A stretch of 64,000 bases of DNA from Entamoeba invadens IP1. Lineage: Eukaryota > Evosea > Mastigamoebida > Endamoebidae. Positions within the stretch are counted from its first letter, which is position 1, and every line of letters starts with the position of its first letter. Shown here in pieces: positions 9,392-18,999 of the stretch. The notes beneath the pieces are model-generated. The model made no database searches, had not been told where the DNA came from, and saw nothing but the letters and a program-made list of their open reading frames with translations. The stretch is from contig NW_004440189.1 in assembly GCF_000330505.1 (NCBI RefSeq), forward strand, positions 97,572 to 161,571, written 5' to 3'. Made by a program: the position numbers and the translations under genes.

Positions 9392-11665
9392 ATGTTGGGA
9401 GCAGAACACCTCACCAAGGTGGTCTTCTATCTCTCAGCCCTTCGCGACGCAACCACCTTCATTCTTATAAACAAGAAGTGCCAACAGTCAATTAACTCAG
9501 TTGAAACAACTCCTTTTTACAACGACAAAAACGTCATTGGTGAAATGAAGCTTTTCAAAAACGCTAAAACTGTGACTTGCAACTACGTCTCTATTCCAAT
9601 CACTACGTGTCATCTCCATATTTACGATTGTGATACTTTATACACAAGATGCGCATTATTTGAAGCTTCACCAAAAATCACACGAATTACCTTGAGGGCC
9701 GCACAGTACACCAGTACAATAACAAACGACATGCCACTGGAGCGTCTTACGATCAATTGCCTTGAAGAACTGAACGGACCCAAGACGTCTCAGAATCCAA
9801 CCCCTTTTAAAGCCGACTTACAATTCCCAAGTTGCTCCATTCATGTTATTTGCGACGTCTCTCAATTGGACAATGTGATGTCTGTAATTCCAGAGAGTCG
9901 CCAAAAGACAGACGTTTCGGTTGAAGTTCACAACGGTCAGATAGTCACATATTATCGAAAAGGAGAGTGGGTCTTTGGTATGAAAGACGGTATAATCACT
10001 ATGCATCTACAAGACATCCCAACATTTACCCAAAGCGCTCAAAAGTATGCAGTTGAAAAGGCGCGGATCATCGATTTTATCAACCCAGAACAACCAGCAG
10101 AACCCGGCGATTTAAAAGTCGATTTGGACGTCAAAGAGTTGTACTTACAAGATTTGAACTGCCCCAAGATTGCGTTGCCAAGCACACTTGAGAAATTGGT
10201 GTGTTCCAACTGCTCTGTAGTCAGCCTTAAATTGGACCAGAAAGACTTGAAAATTGTTACAATTGAGCAATGTGCCGATTTAAAAGAGTTGGACATCGAA
10301 ACAAATGTTGTAGAATGTGAAGCGATTTACTTGAAGTCTCTTGAAAAACTTATAGTGCCACCGACGGTCAAAGTACTTAAATTGGATAACAGTGTGTTAC
10401 CAATCACTTCATTCCCAGAAAGTGTCGAAATATTAAGCGTTCCCACTACAAGAAAGTTGGAACACATTGTCTTCCCAAAACACTTGAAAGAGGTTTATGT
10501 GAACTCGTGCTTCATCACAACACTCCCACAAATATGTTCGGAGAGTATCACTTTTTATCAGTGCACTTTTACACAGAAAATAAATGTGAAAGCAAGAAAA
10601 GTGGAGGTGAATGGATGTTTTGTCGTATCAAATGTTTCTATTGACGCAGAAGAGGTGTTGTTAACACGAAGTTCTCTTTCGCGCTCGTCGAAGATGGAAG
10701 AAATGATGGAGTATACCCTTCCATCTGCAAATTTAGTCACTATATCTTCAGTCTCTGGTCTATCGAAAATTGTGTTGCCAAGCGCAACTGAGCTCTCATT
10801 AACAAACAACCCAAATTTGGAAACCCTCGATGCACCACTGTTAACTCAATTGAGTGTCATTGGTAGTCCTCTGATGAATTTTGATCTGCCAAAACTCCAA
10901 AAGTTTGCTGTGGATAACACTACCGTCCCTTCAAATGGAAAATTGTATGGAGTTGGATCGTTCAGACTTGAGAAATGCACAGTGTCACTCGCAAGTCAAC
11001 TTCTTGTGAATGTCAAAAAATTCACAACGTTCTCATTAACAGGGTCTGAGGTGTCTTCTATTTGCTCCGAAAAAATCGAGAGACTTCGCCTCTACAATTG
11101 CAAAGATATTACAGAAGTGAAAATGAAAAACTGCGAGGTGATTGCGCTCTTTGACTTGCCCAAATTATCGACGTTCGAATGTGATAATTGCGTGAACGAT
11201 CTGACAATCTTAAAATGCCCCAATGTCAAACTTTCACTTGAACGCCCAATGAAAAAACTCTTAGTTGGGTCAGAGGGTGAGTTTGCTTCTGAAAATTCGT
11301 TAGAGATCAAAGGCGTTGTTGGGAAGAGTATTGTAGCAAACGCGCCGTTTGTAAGAATTGAAGATGTGACAGACTGTACAATTGTCTTAACAAAGAACGT
11401 GAAAAATTTTGTATGTGTTGGGTCTCGAAACGTCGATTTAAAAGGATTGGAAGAAACACAAGCAGAGTGCGTTGACATTTCGATGTCGTCCCAAATTGTT
11501 TTGAACCTCCCCAAATCGACCATTCAATTGTTGACTATTTTGGAATGCCAAGACGTCACTTGCAAAAACATTACAGAATGCACTTTGCTACCAAAACAAA
11601 TTAGAGAGGATTATGAGAAGCAACAGTACGAAAAAGTACCAAAGGATCAGTGCATCATCTGCTAA
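9392..11665 (+). CDS. Leucine-rich-repeat (BspA-like) protein with a CaaX-type C-terminus
   Basis: The open frame begins with TTG at 9383; the first ATG is at 9392, giving 757 residues. The N-terminal 45 residues (LTKVVFYLSALRDATTFILI, then KKCQQS) form an F-box-like helix also seen in the second LRR protein of this window. From about residue 200 the chain is built of irregular repeats of 19-24 residues such as LEKLVCSNCSVVSLKLDQ and KELYLQDLNCPKIALPSTLE, the pattern of Treponema/BspA-type LRRs abundant in Entamoeba. The protein ends DQCIIC, so the last four residues (C-I-I-C) fit a CaaX box; Cys at X is accepted by farnesyltransferase. Known Entamoeba BspA-like LRR proteins are surface-associated and also end in CaaX. 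Membrane attachment by prenylation is inferred. Confidence 0.8.
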   Translation: MLGAEHLTKVVFYLSALRDATTFILINKKCQQSINSVETTPFYNDKNVIGEMKLFKNAKTVTCNYVSIPITTCHLHIYDCDTLYTRCALFEASPKITRITLRAAQYTSTITNDMPLERLTINCLEELNGPKTSQNPTPFKADLQFPSCSIHVICDVSQLDNVMSVIPESRQKTDVSVEVHNGQIVTYYRKGEWVFGMKDGIITMHLQDIPTFTQSAQKYAVEKARIIDFINPEQPAEPGDLKVDLDVKELYLQDLNCPKIALPSTLEKLVCSNCSVVSLKLDQKDLKIVTIEQCADLKELDIETNVVECEAIYLKSLEKLIVPPTVKVLKLDNSVLPITSFPESVEILSVPTTRKLEHIVFPKHLKEVYVNSCFITTLPQICSESITFYQCTFTQKINVKARKVEVNGCFVVSNVSIDAEEVLLTRSSLSRSSKMEEMMEYTLPSANLVTISSVSGLSKIVLPSATELSLTNNPNLETLDAPLLTQLSVIGSPLMNFDLPKLQKFAVDNTTVPSNGKLYGVGSFRLEKCTVSLASQLLVNVKKFTTFSLTGSEVSSICSEKIERLRLYNCKDITEVKMKNCEVIALFDLPKLSTFECDNCVNDLTILKCPNVKLSLERPMKKLLVGSEGEFASENSLEIKGVVGKSIVANAPFVRIEDVTDCTIVLTKNVKNFVCVGSRNVDLKGLEETQAECVDISMSSQIVLNLPKSTIQLLTILECQDVTCKNITECTLLPKQIREDYEKQQYEKVPKDQCIIC

Positions 11666-12030
11666 TTTCAATTAATTGATTTATTAATTTAATTATAGTT
11701 TTATTTTTTCCCACCGGGAAAAAATGTGAAACATTCAATAACATTTAAAAAACAAAAATATATCTATTCTCTAATAATCATTTAATTATCTAATTGTTCA
11801 TTGGTTATTTTATTATAATTTTTAAGTTGAATTTTTATTCTCTTTCTAACTATAGCAAAAATAGCAAACTGGTAAATCGACTGAATTCTCTAATTAAAAA
11901 AATAATATAGATAAATTAGAAATATATAATTTGTTAATAAACCATCGTTTTGTTGTTTTCATAAAGTTATAACTATATTATAATTGAACTATAAAATACT
12001 GATACAAAAAACACAAGAATATAAAAAGAC
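11666..12030. other. AT-rich 3' spacer of the LRR gene
   Basis: No gene seen. It includes the perfect hairpin at 11706-11726 and otherwise only A/T-rich sequence, up to the relic starting near 12031. Confidence 0.55.
11706..11726. repeat. Perfect 9-bp hairpin in the 3' flank of the LRR gene
   Basis: TTTTTTCCC (11706-11714), loop ACC, GGGAAAAAA (11718-11726). It lies 40 nt after the stop codon. It is symmetric, so it looks the same from both strands. It may be a 3' UTR fold; it is similar in place to the hairpin after the winged-helix gene. Confidence 0.7.
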
Positions 12031-12424
12031 ACTTAACGAACTGGTAAGAATCAAAGAAAGAAGTGGATTAACCCCTTCGACTCTCTTATGATGTTTAAAT
12101 TCATTGGAACTCAAGAAGATATTCCTCCTTCTCACTAAACTCCACCTGCGATCCGATTTGAAGCGTTGACACTGGTCATATCACAATACCAAGTACTTCC
12201 CAAGCATTTTCCAAATTCAATCTTCCACAACTTCCAAGTAGGGTTTTCTGGACTTCTTTGAATATGAAATCATTCACAATGCCATTTTCCCTCAATTTAA
12301 ATTCAATTAACTTTTCTTTCTCATTTTCATTTTTTTGAATCGGGAGAGGTCGGTGGACACACTGCTGTTTTTAATGCAAACCAATGATGTGCTTCTTTTC
12401 GAAATATCTTTTCCTTTTTCACCC
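12031..12424 (-). pseudogene. Decayed coding relic on the minus strand
   Basis: This 390-nt stretch has the base composition of exons rather than spacers, but no long frame. On the minus strand three frames take turns being open. First come residues like KGEKGKDISKRST. Then comes a longer piece with KLIEFKLRENGIVNDFIF and GRLNLENAWEVLGIVI, ended by TGA. After that, two frames read SQVEFSEKEEYLLEFQ and SDRRWSLVRRRNIFL. This is what a gene fragment with several indels looks like. The parent family is not recognised. An exon chain with unusual splice sites is the alternative. Confidence 0.35.
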
Positions 12425-12462
12425 TTTGGAAATCAAAGTTCAAAGAACTGTAAAAGTAGTCG

Positions 12463-13470
12463 ATGGATTTTGAATTGCTCCGAATCCAAGCCGTGAAAAA
12501 AAACACGTTTTATCGCGTGGAGTCCGCTTTCGAACAATTTAAAGCACTACGTAGCGAAGTCCTCGAACAGTTGAATCAAGAAGAAGACGTTATCGCACAT
12601 TCCGTTCCACGAAAGATGATGTTCTCGGAACTCGAAAAGTCCGTCAAAGTGTGCGAAGACATCATTTCCACAAAGAAGGAGTTAATCGCTCAGATGGAGC
12701 GCGACGTCGAATTCTTACACAATGAAATTATTCGGACGCGCGATTCTGTATCGAGCCTTGCCGAGAAGCGAGAAGTTTTTCTTGGTGAAATGAAGATAAT
12801 AGATCAATCTTCTGTGCCGAAGCGGAGTGATAGTGACGGTGAGTATTCCCCGCGTGAGCATCGGGTGTATGAAAAAGTTGATAAGAAGTACCCATCGTAT
12901 CCTAAAGAGCGTGACGACGAAATTAAGAAGTTCAAACCTTTAAAACCTCGGACTAATGAAGAGAATAATTTACTTTTAACAAAGACCATGGGCAAAGTAT
13001 TGAAGCGTGTTAAAATGACAAATCACAAGACGGTCTTTGACTCCGCTTTAGATGGTAAAGATCTACGAGACGTATTACCAAAAATTAATGGGCGGAGCGG
13101 CGTCATGATTATTGTCTTCCCGACTTTATATGAGCCTTTTGGATGTTTTATAGACAACGAAATAAAAGGGTCACTTTGGTCGGGCGACATCCATTCGTTC
13201 GTCTGTTGCTTTGCGGAGGAACAGTTTTTCTGGGTATACAAATTTGTGACAGACAAGAAGGAAGACAGGGGAGTATTCCGGTTTGGGGAAAGTAGTGATG
13301 ACTTCCTCTTTCAAATTACACCATTCATTTCGGTGTCAAAGGACTTCAACGACTGCCGGGTTTCTGATGAACTTAAGTATTCCATCGAAACCAGAAAAGG
13401 AAATTTTTTGGGAAGCTCGTCGTCGACGCGATTTACAACGTCGCGGTTTATCGTTATTCAGTTCAATTGA
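12463..13470 (+). CDS. Coiled-coil plus TLDc-domain protein
   Basis: Single exon, 335 residues, starting at the first ATG (MDFELLRIQAVKKNTF). Residues 1-110 are a heptad-like coiled coil (KSVKVCEDIISTKKELIAQM). Then comes a basic, Ser/Tyr/Pro-rich linker. From about residue 180 to the end is a TLDc-type domain: TVFDSALDGKDLRDVLPKI, GVMIIVFPTLYEPFGCFIDN, HSFVCCFAEEQFFWVYKF and a closing STRFTTSRFIVIQFN. In TLDc proteins such as OXR1 and NCOA7 this domain binds the V-ATPase; Entamoeba has many coiled-coil/TLDc proteins of unknown role. The function is therefore not claimed beyond the fold. Confidence 0.7.
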   Translation: MDFELLRIQAVKKNTFYRVESAFEQFKALRSEVLEQLNQEEDVIAHSVPRKMMFSELEKSVKVCEDIISTKKELIAQMERDVEFLHNEIIRTRDSVSSLAEKREVFLGEMKIIDQSSVPKRSDSDGEYSPREHRVYEKVDKKYPSYPKERDDEIKKFKPLKPRTNEENNLLLTKTMGKVLKRVKMTNHKTVFDSALDGKDLRDVLPKINGRSGVMIIVFPTLYEPFGCFIDNEIKGSLWSGDIHSFVCCFAEEQFFWVYKFVTDKKEDRGVFRFGESSDDFLFQITPFISVSKDFNDCRVSDELKYSIETRKGNFLGSSSSTRFTTSRFIVIQFN

Positions 13471-13643
13471 GTCTTGTGTTCTTTACAATTAACTACTGTT
13501 TTATAGTATTTATACTATAATTTAACACCTAGAGTCCTCCTTTAAGAATTCTATCAATAGAGCATCTACTCATGATATATTATAGTAATATAATAGTTTA
13601 ATTGATGATAAATGGTAGAGTGAAGGGTAAATAACACTAAAAA

Positions 13644-15670
13644 TCACTTATAAGGTGGTGGGGCGAAATTGTTTCTTTTTCTCTCCACGCCAGATCTCTC
13701 GCTTCTGTCGATCCTGTCACTCCGTTCTCTTGCATCCATTGGGATTCGTGGATCTCTCTCCATAGGCGGTCTTTGAATTGGTGTTCTATCCATCATCCTT
13801 GGATCTCGTGGGTCAGGCATATTTCTCTGATCACGTGGGTCAAGCACCCGAGGGTCTCTGGAGTCTCTTCCTTCGATTGGGAGCCTTGGGTCTGGTTGGA
13901 AGTCTCTATCGTAAGGTGGTGGATATCTGTCCATGGGATATCTTGAATCGATTGGTGGATACCTTGGTTCTTGGTACATATCTTTGCCGAATGGAATTCT
14001 TTGGTCTCGTGGTGGCATATATCTTCCCATGTCATAGTCTCTGTACCGTGGGTCATACCCTCTGTCGTATCCTCTGTCCAACAATGCAGGATCGCGGGGG
14101 TCTCTTCTGTCGATGCTTTGTGGTCTTGGGTCTTGGATAGGTGGAGGTCTTGCGTCAGTCAAAGGTGGTCGAGCTCTATCCAAAGAACCTCTTTGATCAC
14201 GAGCGTCGCTTGGGAGTGGTCTTTCCATTGGTTTTTCCGGTTTGGTTTCTTGTTGTCTTGTGTCCATAGGAGGTGGTCTGGTGTCAATTGGGGGTGGTCT
14301 CGAGTCGATTGGTTGTCTTGGATCAATTGGAGGTTGTCTTGAGTCCAAAGGTGTACGGCTATCCAAAGGCTGTCTCGAGTCAATTGGTTGTCTAACGTCA
14401 TTTGGTGTTCTGTCCAATGAAGGTCTGTCTGGTTGAGGTGGTCTATTGTCAATGAAAGGTCTATCCAATGGTCGTTCCATTGGGGGTCTGTCAATTTGGG
14501 CACTTCTTTCCAGTGGTCTCTCTGTTGGTCGATCAAGTTGTTGAATACCTCTTTCAAGTCGTTCACCTCTTGGATCAAATGGGATGCGAGGATCGGTTCT
14601 TGGATCTGGGCGTGGGGAATATCTGTCCTGTACTCTGTCGTATCCTCTTGAGTCGTATCGGTCATACCCACGTGGTTCAAGTCTTGGGTCAAACCGAGCG
14701 TCGAACTGTCTATCATATCTAGCGTCATAGTTTCTATCGAATCTCCCATCAAATCTTGGATCAAACCTATTAATAAATCATTCCCATTCATTAAGACTAC
14801 TGAATCTCCAATGTGTTTGAATGTTATTAAGCTTAAAAATATATAGAAAACAAACATTGGGTCAAACCTCGATTGTTCGTAGTAATCGTCGAACTGTCTA
14901 GCTGGTGGGTATCTTGGGTTTTTATCATACCCAAATGGGAAAGCTGCTGGATATCTTGGAATTGGTTGAATAGTTGTTTGTTTTTTAGACGACGCGTCGA
15001 GCGCTGAAGTCAAATCCTTTGGAAGACCGGAAATGCCATTAAACTGTTCCTTAGGGGGGTACATTGGTTGTTGCGAATACGGGTAATCGCTTTGCCCGCG
15101 TTGTTCGATGTTTTTCAAGAACGGTTCGCTCGATCGGAACAAAATGCTTTCCGAAGTTTTTGTGAGGCTATTTGGGGAGTACAACCATCTGTTTAATGTT
15201 TCGAACATCGACGCGCACCTGGAGACATCCGTCCCATAAGCGTTAGCGACGTCTTTCAAGTATTGAGCCGGGTCTTTATTCTTCGATGATTTCTGGTGAA
15301 TCTCAAAGACGGGTTTTACAAACAATGTGTAGTACGCCATAGCCAAATGTTTGTTTGATCCTTTCAAACGGTATTTATGAACCCCACCCAAATACTCTTG
15401 ATAATTGATTTTCTCTAACGATTTCTCAGTCGCTTTTCGTTGCGGTGGCGGTTGCTCGACTGGTAAAGCGGCGGGTGGTTGAACGGGGCGTTCGCGGCGG
15501 TCGACCTTCTCTTGCTTGGGTTCCGGTTTGATTTGATCGGTGGGTTGTTTGATCAAATTGGAAACCCTAGAGGTGCCGACGTCAGCGCGTGGTTTGTATG
15601 GGGTGTTCCAGTCGGTCTGCTTGTTTACGATGAAAGCAAACGGGTCAGTGCTTTGTGTGTCTTTCGACAT
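13644..15670 (-). CDS. Arg/Asp/Pro-repeat protein of unknown function, two exons
   Basis: Exons 15670-14856 and 14766-13644 (minus strand) are joined across an 89-nt intron (GTTTGT...ATAG), giving 645 residues. I chose MSKDTQSTDPFAFIVNK at 15670 because an Entamoeba initiator and TATA-like box lie just upstream; the frame is open further, to 15763, but those codons cover the promoter. Residues 1-120 are polar and basic. About 125-220 is a folded helical block (NYQEYLGGVHKYRLKGSNKH, AYYTLFVKPVFEIHQ, FETLNRWLYSPNSL). From about 270 to the end the chain is low-complexity R/D/P with hexapeptide-like units (DSRQPLDSRTPLDSRQPP; GYDRGYDPRYRDYD). Such tails occur in RNA-binding proteins, but no RNA-binding motif is seen. 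Confidence 0.75.
14767..14855 (-). other. Intron with GTTTGT donor inside the Arg/Asp/Pro-repeat gene
   Basis: On the minus strand the intron starts GTTTGTTTTC at 14855 and ends TTAATAG at 14767. Its length of 89 nt is not a multiple of three. If it is retained, the frame shifts but stays open to 14159. Confidence 0.8.
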
Positions 15671-15675
15671 TGGAT

Positions 15676-15722
15676 TGAATTTTTTGGATCTCTCCCTTAT
15701 ATATAGGGCAGATCTTAAATAC
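15676..15722 (-). promoter_or_regulatory. Entamoeba-type core promoter (TATA-like box and initiator)
   Basis: On the minus strand, GTATTTAAG at 15722-15714 matches the Entamoeba TATA-like consensus GTATTTAAA(G/C). AAAAATTCA at 15684-15676 matches the initiator consensus exactly. The initiator starts 14 nt before the ATG at 15670, fitting the very short 5' UTRs of this genus. The order and the roughly 30-nt spacing fit the described promoter architecture. Confidence 0.8.
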
Positions 15723-16791
15723 ATTTCACCTTGATCTACACTTTTTTCATTATCAAAAAACAAAGTTATTTTTTATGTTTATTTTTATTCATATTTGTTT
15801 CGTGTAATTTGTTAAGTTTCATTTTTGATGAAAACAGTGAAACGAGCGACACGGGTTTTGTATTTTTTTTTATGCTTTCTCTTTTCACAAAGTGGTGATC
15901 AGTTTTTGGGATAATTGTTTGTAGTATATATTACCTATAATTATAGATCCACAAATCGTATTTATGCCCCATTTTTAGATCGCCACGCAACCATTGAGTT
16001 TGTTAAAATTAGAAAAACACATTTTATTCAACTTCCTTTGGTTGGGCATTATCATGTTGTGGCGTTTACCATTGTTTTGTTTGATTGTTCCTTCTATTTA
16101 GTGTTGTTTTTAGTAGTAATATGGCAAGGAACGTAAACGCCGATCTTTCGGCATTTTACTTCGGTAAACAAAAAATGTGGTTGAATTTATTGTTTCCTTG
16201 GCATATTTGTCTTTTTTTCACCGTATTTAATGTGTGGGTTGTTGTTAGTACAAAAACAAAGCGATAATACGGGATTGAAAACGATAATAATGATTATATC
16301 ATTATTTCGGCATTATTGATTGTAAATTTAAACATGAAATGAAGTATTTTTAACTATAAAAATATCACCAACCAAACTAGAAAATGGTGTTCGTTTGATT
16401 TACCAATTTTAATTTAAAAAATAAAACATCATTTTTTTTAATTTGGATTTTTTCTCATTTCGTGAAATTTTCTTTTTTTTTAATGCCCGAACTGACAGTC
16501 TCTATTAAATCAAAATAGAGATATTTTTTAACCAAGATTTGTTGGAGGAATTTAATTCTTTTCTATTTTGTTCTACGTTTTAAGGAATTTTTTTCACTTT
16601 GTTTAATAACAATTTTTATCAAAAAAAACAAAAAAATAATTTGTTGTAAAATTAACAATTTTTGTATTAACAATAAAATACAATATATTATATAATTTTA
16701 GTTAAATAATATTATATTTATCAATAAATTATTATAAATATAATGTTAATAAAAATAAAAGGAACTTATTAAAAAAGACAAGAATTGAGGA
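15723..16791. other. Intergenic region between divergent genes, no supported gene
   Basis: About 1.07 kb of A/T-rich sequence. Frames at 15915-16136 and 16085-16267 are hydrophobic because of T-rich codons, lack family features and overlap each other, so they are not called. A small 8-bp stem (TCTCTATT/AATAGAGA) occurs near 16498-16521. Confidence 0.55.
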
Positions 16792-18919
16792 ATGGAGGGG
16801 ATCATTGCGACAAGTGACGGGAGTGACGTTTACTCTACGGACGTAGGTAATGTCCGTGGAAACATTGAATTAAAGATTCGTAACTTTGTGAAAAATTACA
16901 GTCGTCACAAAAATAACGTATTTGAATATCGAGAACAGCTCAAGGCAAATGTCATCGACGGGAAATACTTTTTGGAAGTTGATATTTCGGATATTCAGAA
17001 CTTCGATGAAAGTATCAAAGAGGCGTTTTATAAACACTCATCGGAGTTTTTGTCAATTGTTTGTGTGTTGTTGAATTATCTTAAACATTTGGAGTATCAC
17101 GTGTTATAGTATTTCAATAAGATTTTTCCTTCAATTAGTATTATGAAAGAAATTGATTTATAAACCAGTTTGAGAACGTGTTGTCTACAATAGTTAAACC
17201 AATGAACGACTTCAAACCAAAAGAAAATTTTATTGAATACGAAGACGGAAGTCCATTGATGCAAGTGATAGTGAAAGATGCGACCAACTTGGTGATCCAG
17301 CCACGTTCGCTCCAGTCGTCGCATCTTTCCAAAGTGATTCGCGTCGATGGTATTATTGTTTCCATTTCCCGAGTTGAACCAAAGGTAGTCAAAGCTTTTC
17401 TTCGTTGTCGCAGTTGTGGCAAAGAGACATCAGTCTATGTTCCTCCGTGTTGTGGCATCGTCCAATATCCTCGTTCATGCGACGGACACAACCCGGTCAC
17501 TGGCAAAAAGTGTCCACAAGATCCTTATGATATCATTCCTGAGAAATGCAAATTTGTCGACAAAATGATTCTCAAATTACAAGAGACTCCCGAGAACGTC
17601 GCGCCTGGTGAAGTTCCTCGAACAGTTGTTGTGATATTAGAAAGGTATTTAGTGAGTGGGTTGAGTGCGGGACAACGTATTCGCGTTGAAGGTATTTATG
17701 GTGCGTCTCTTCAAAAGAAGGGCACGATATCCTCTGCATACATCCGTGCTATTGGCATTGAAAAGTCAAATCAATTGGTTCCAAAGGACGACGAGATGAT
17801 GAAGGAAGTCGCCCGGACAATAACACGAGAAAAATTGATCAAATCGATTGCACCTGCTATTTATGGACACGATGATATTAAAGAGGCTGTGTTGTGTTTG
17901 ATGATTGGTGGGAGTAGAAAAGGGTTGCCCGATGGTACACGACTTCGTGGTGATATCAATGTTCTATTGATGGGAGATCCTGGGACGGCTAAGAGTCAGA
18001 TCTTGAAGTTTGTCAAGATGGTGAGTCCAATTGGCGTCTACACAAGTGGGAAAGGTTCTTCAGCGGCTGGGCTTACAGCCGCTGTGAACAAAGATTCCAC
18101 AACTGGTGAATTCTATTTGGAAGGGGGTGCTTTGGTGCTTGGAGATGGAGGTGTCGTGTGCATCGATGAATTTGATAAGATGAATGAAATTGATCGAGTT
18201 GCTATTCATGAGGCAATGGAACAACAAACGATCTCTATTGCAAAGGCTGGGATTACCGCCGTTCTAAATGCACGAGCAGCGGTACTTGCTGCTGCCAACC
18301 CTATTTTTGGTAAATTCAACGACAGAACATCATTTGGCAATTCAATCAACTTGAAGGCGACTGTGTTATCAAGATTTGATATGATCTTCATGATACGAGA
18401 TGTCCCAAACAAAGAGAATGATTCGAGAATAGTTAGACATATTCTGGATGTCCATCGAAAAGAAGTCCATGTTGACAATTTGAATGTGGAAACACTGAAA
18501 AACTACATCTCATATTGTAAGGAGTATTGTGTACCTCGACTGACAGAAAGTGCGTCGTCAAAACTTGCTGATTATTTTGTTAACATCCGACAAAAGGTGA
18601 GAGAGGCAAAGGAGAAAAATTATGAAGATGATGGTGGGGTTCCAATTACTGTTAGACAGTTAGAAGCCATTATTCGAATATCGGAAAGTTTAGCGAAGAT
18701 GACCATGTCTGATATTGTTTGTTCTTCTATTTCTTTTGCATCATATTATTATATATTATAAATATATTATATTTATATTATATATATTGTATGTGACAAT
18801 ATAACAATAAGGCCGAAGAAAAGCATGTTGAAGAGGCGATCAGACTTTTTGAAATCTCAACAATGAAATCAGCAACAGAGCAACCGAAGAGAAGTAAGAA
18901 AAAGGATCAAGATGTCTAG
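16792..18919 (+). CDS. MCM5: DNA replication licensing factor MCM5, three exons
   Basis: Exons 16792-17058, 17169-18716 and 18812-18919 give 640 residues. Both introns have GTTTGT donors; the acceptors are CAG (17168) and AAG (18811), and both joints are in phase 0. MCM5 is one of the six subunits of the MCM2-7 helicase. Seen in order: an N-terminal domain (YREQLKANVIDGKYFLEVDI), a zinc-binding region (CRSCGKETSVYVPPCC), KCPQDPYDIIPEKCKFVD and SIAPAIYGHDDIKEA. The AAA+ core has Walker A GDPGTAKSQ, Walker B CIDEFDKM, sensor/pre-sensor strings (AMEQQTISIAKAGI) and the arginine-finger motif LSRFD. Exon 3 gives the typical end EEHVEEALRLF-like EEKHVEEAIRLFEISTM. At 640 aa it is shorter than the roughly 700-730 aa of animal and yeast MCM5. 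The MCM5 rather than MCM2/4 assignment rests on the N-terminal and 'SYIRxxGI' regions. Confidence 0.92.
17059..17168 (+). other. MCM5 intron 1 (110 nt, CAG acceptor)
   Basis: Donor GTTTGT at 17059. The TAG sites inside give a stop or the wrong phase, so CAG at 17166-17168 is the only joint that keeps the frame and continues the alignment (FLSI then FENVLSTIVKPMN). CAG is a less common acceptor here. Confidence 0.7.
18717..18811 (+). other. MCM5 intron 2 (95 nt, AAG acceptor)
   Basis: Donor GTTTGT at 18717, acceptor AATAAG at 18811. Reading through would end the protein in a hydrophobic 14-residue tail. Splicing adds the conserved C-terminal helix found in MCM5. Confidence 0.8.
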
Positions 18920-18999
18920 ACTATAGTTTTTTTTAATTGATTTGATTAGAATTAAATAGAAAAATGATAATGTTCATCTAACAAACAACACAATCATAT

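Noticed and set aside
14159..15763. Single 534-codon minus-strand frame as one protein
   Set aside because: It reads through a clear GTTTGT...TAG intron and extends upstream through a core promoter. The spliced model with start at 15670 explains both parts better.
15915..16267. Two overlapping hydrophobic frames in the spacer before MCM5
   Set aside because: Hydrophobicity follows from T-rich codons. They overlap each other, lack a promoter and resemble no family.
17139..17168. TAG acceptor at 17138 for MCM5 intron 1
   Set aside because: It is in phase but leads to a stop codon after five codons; the CAG at 17168 continues the conserved sequence.
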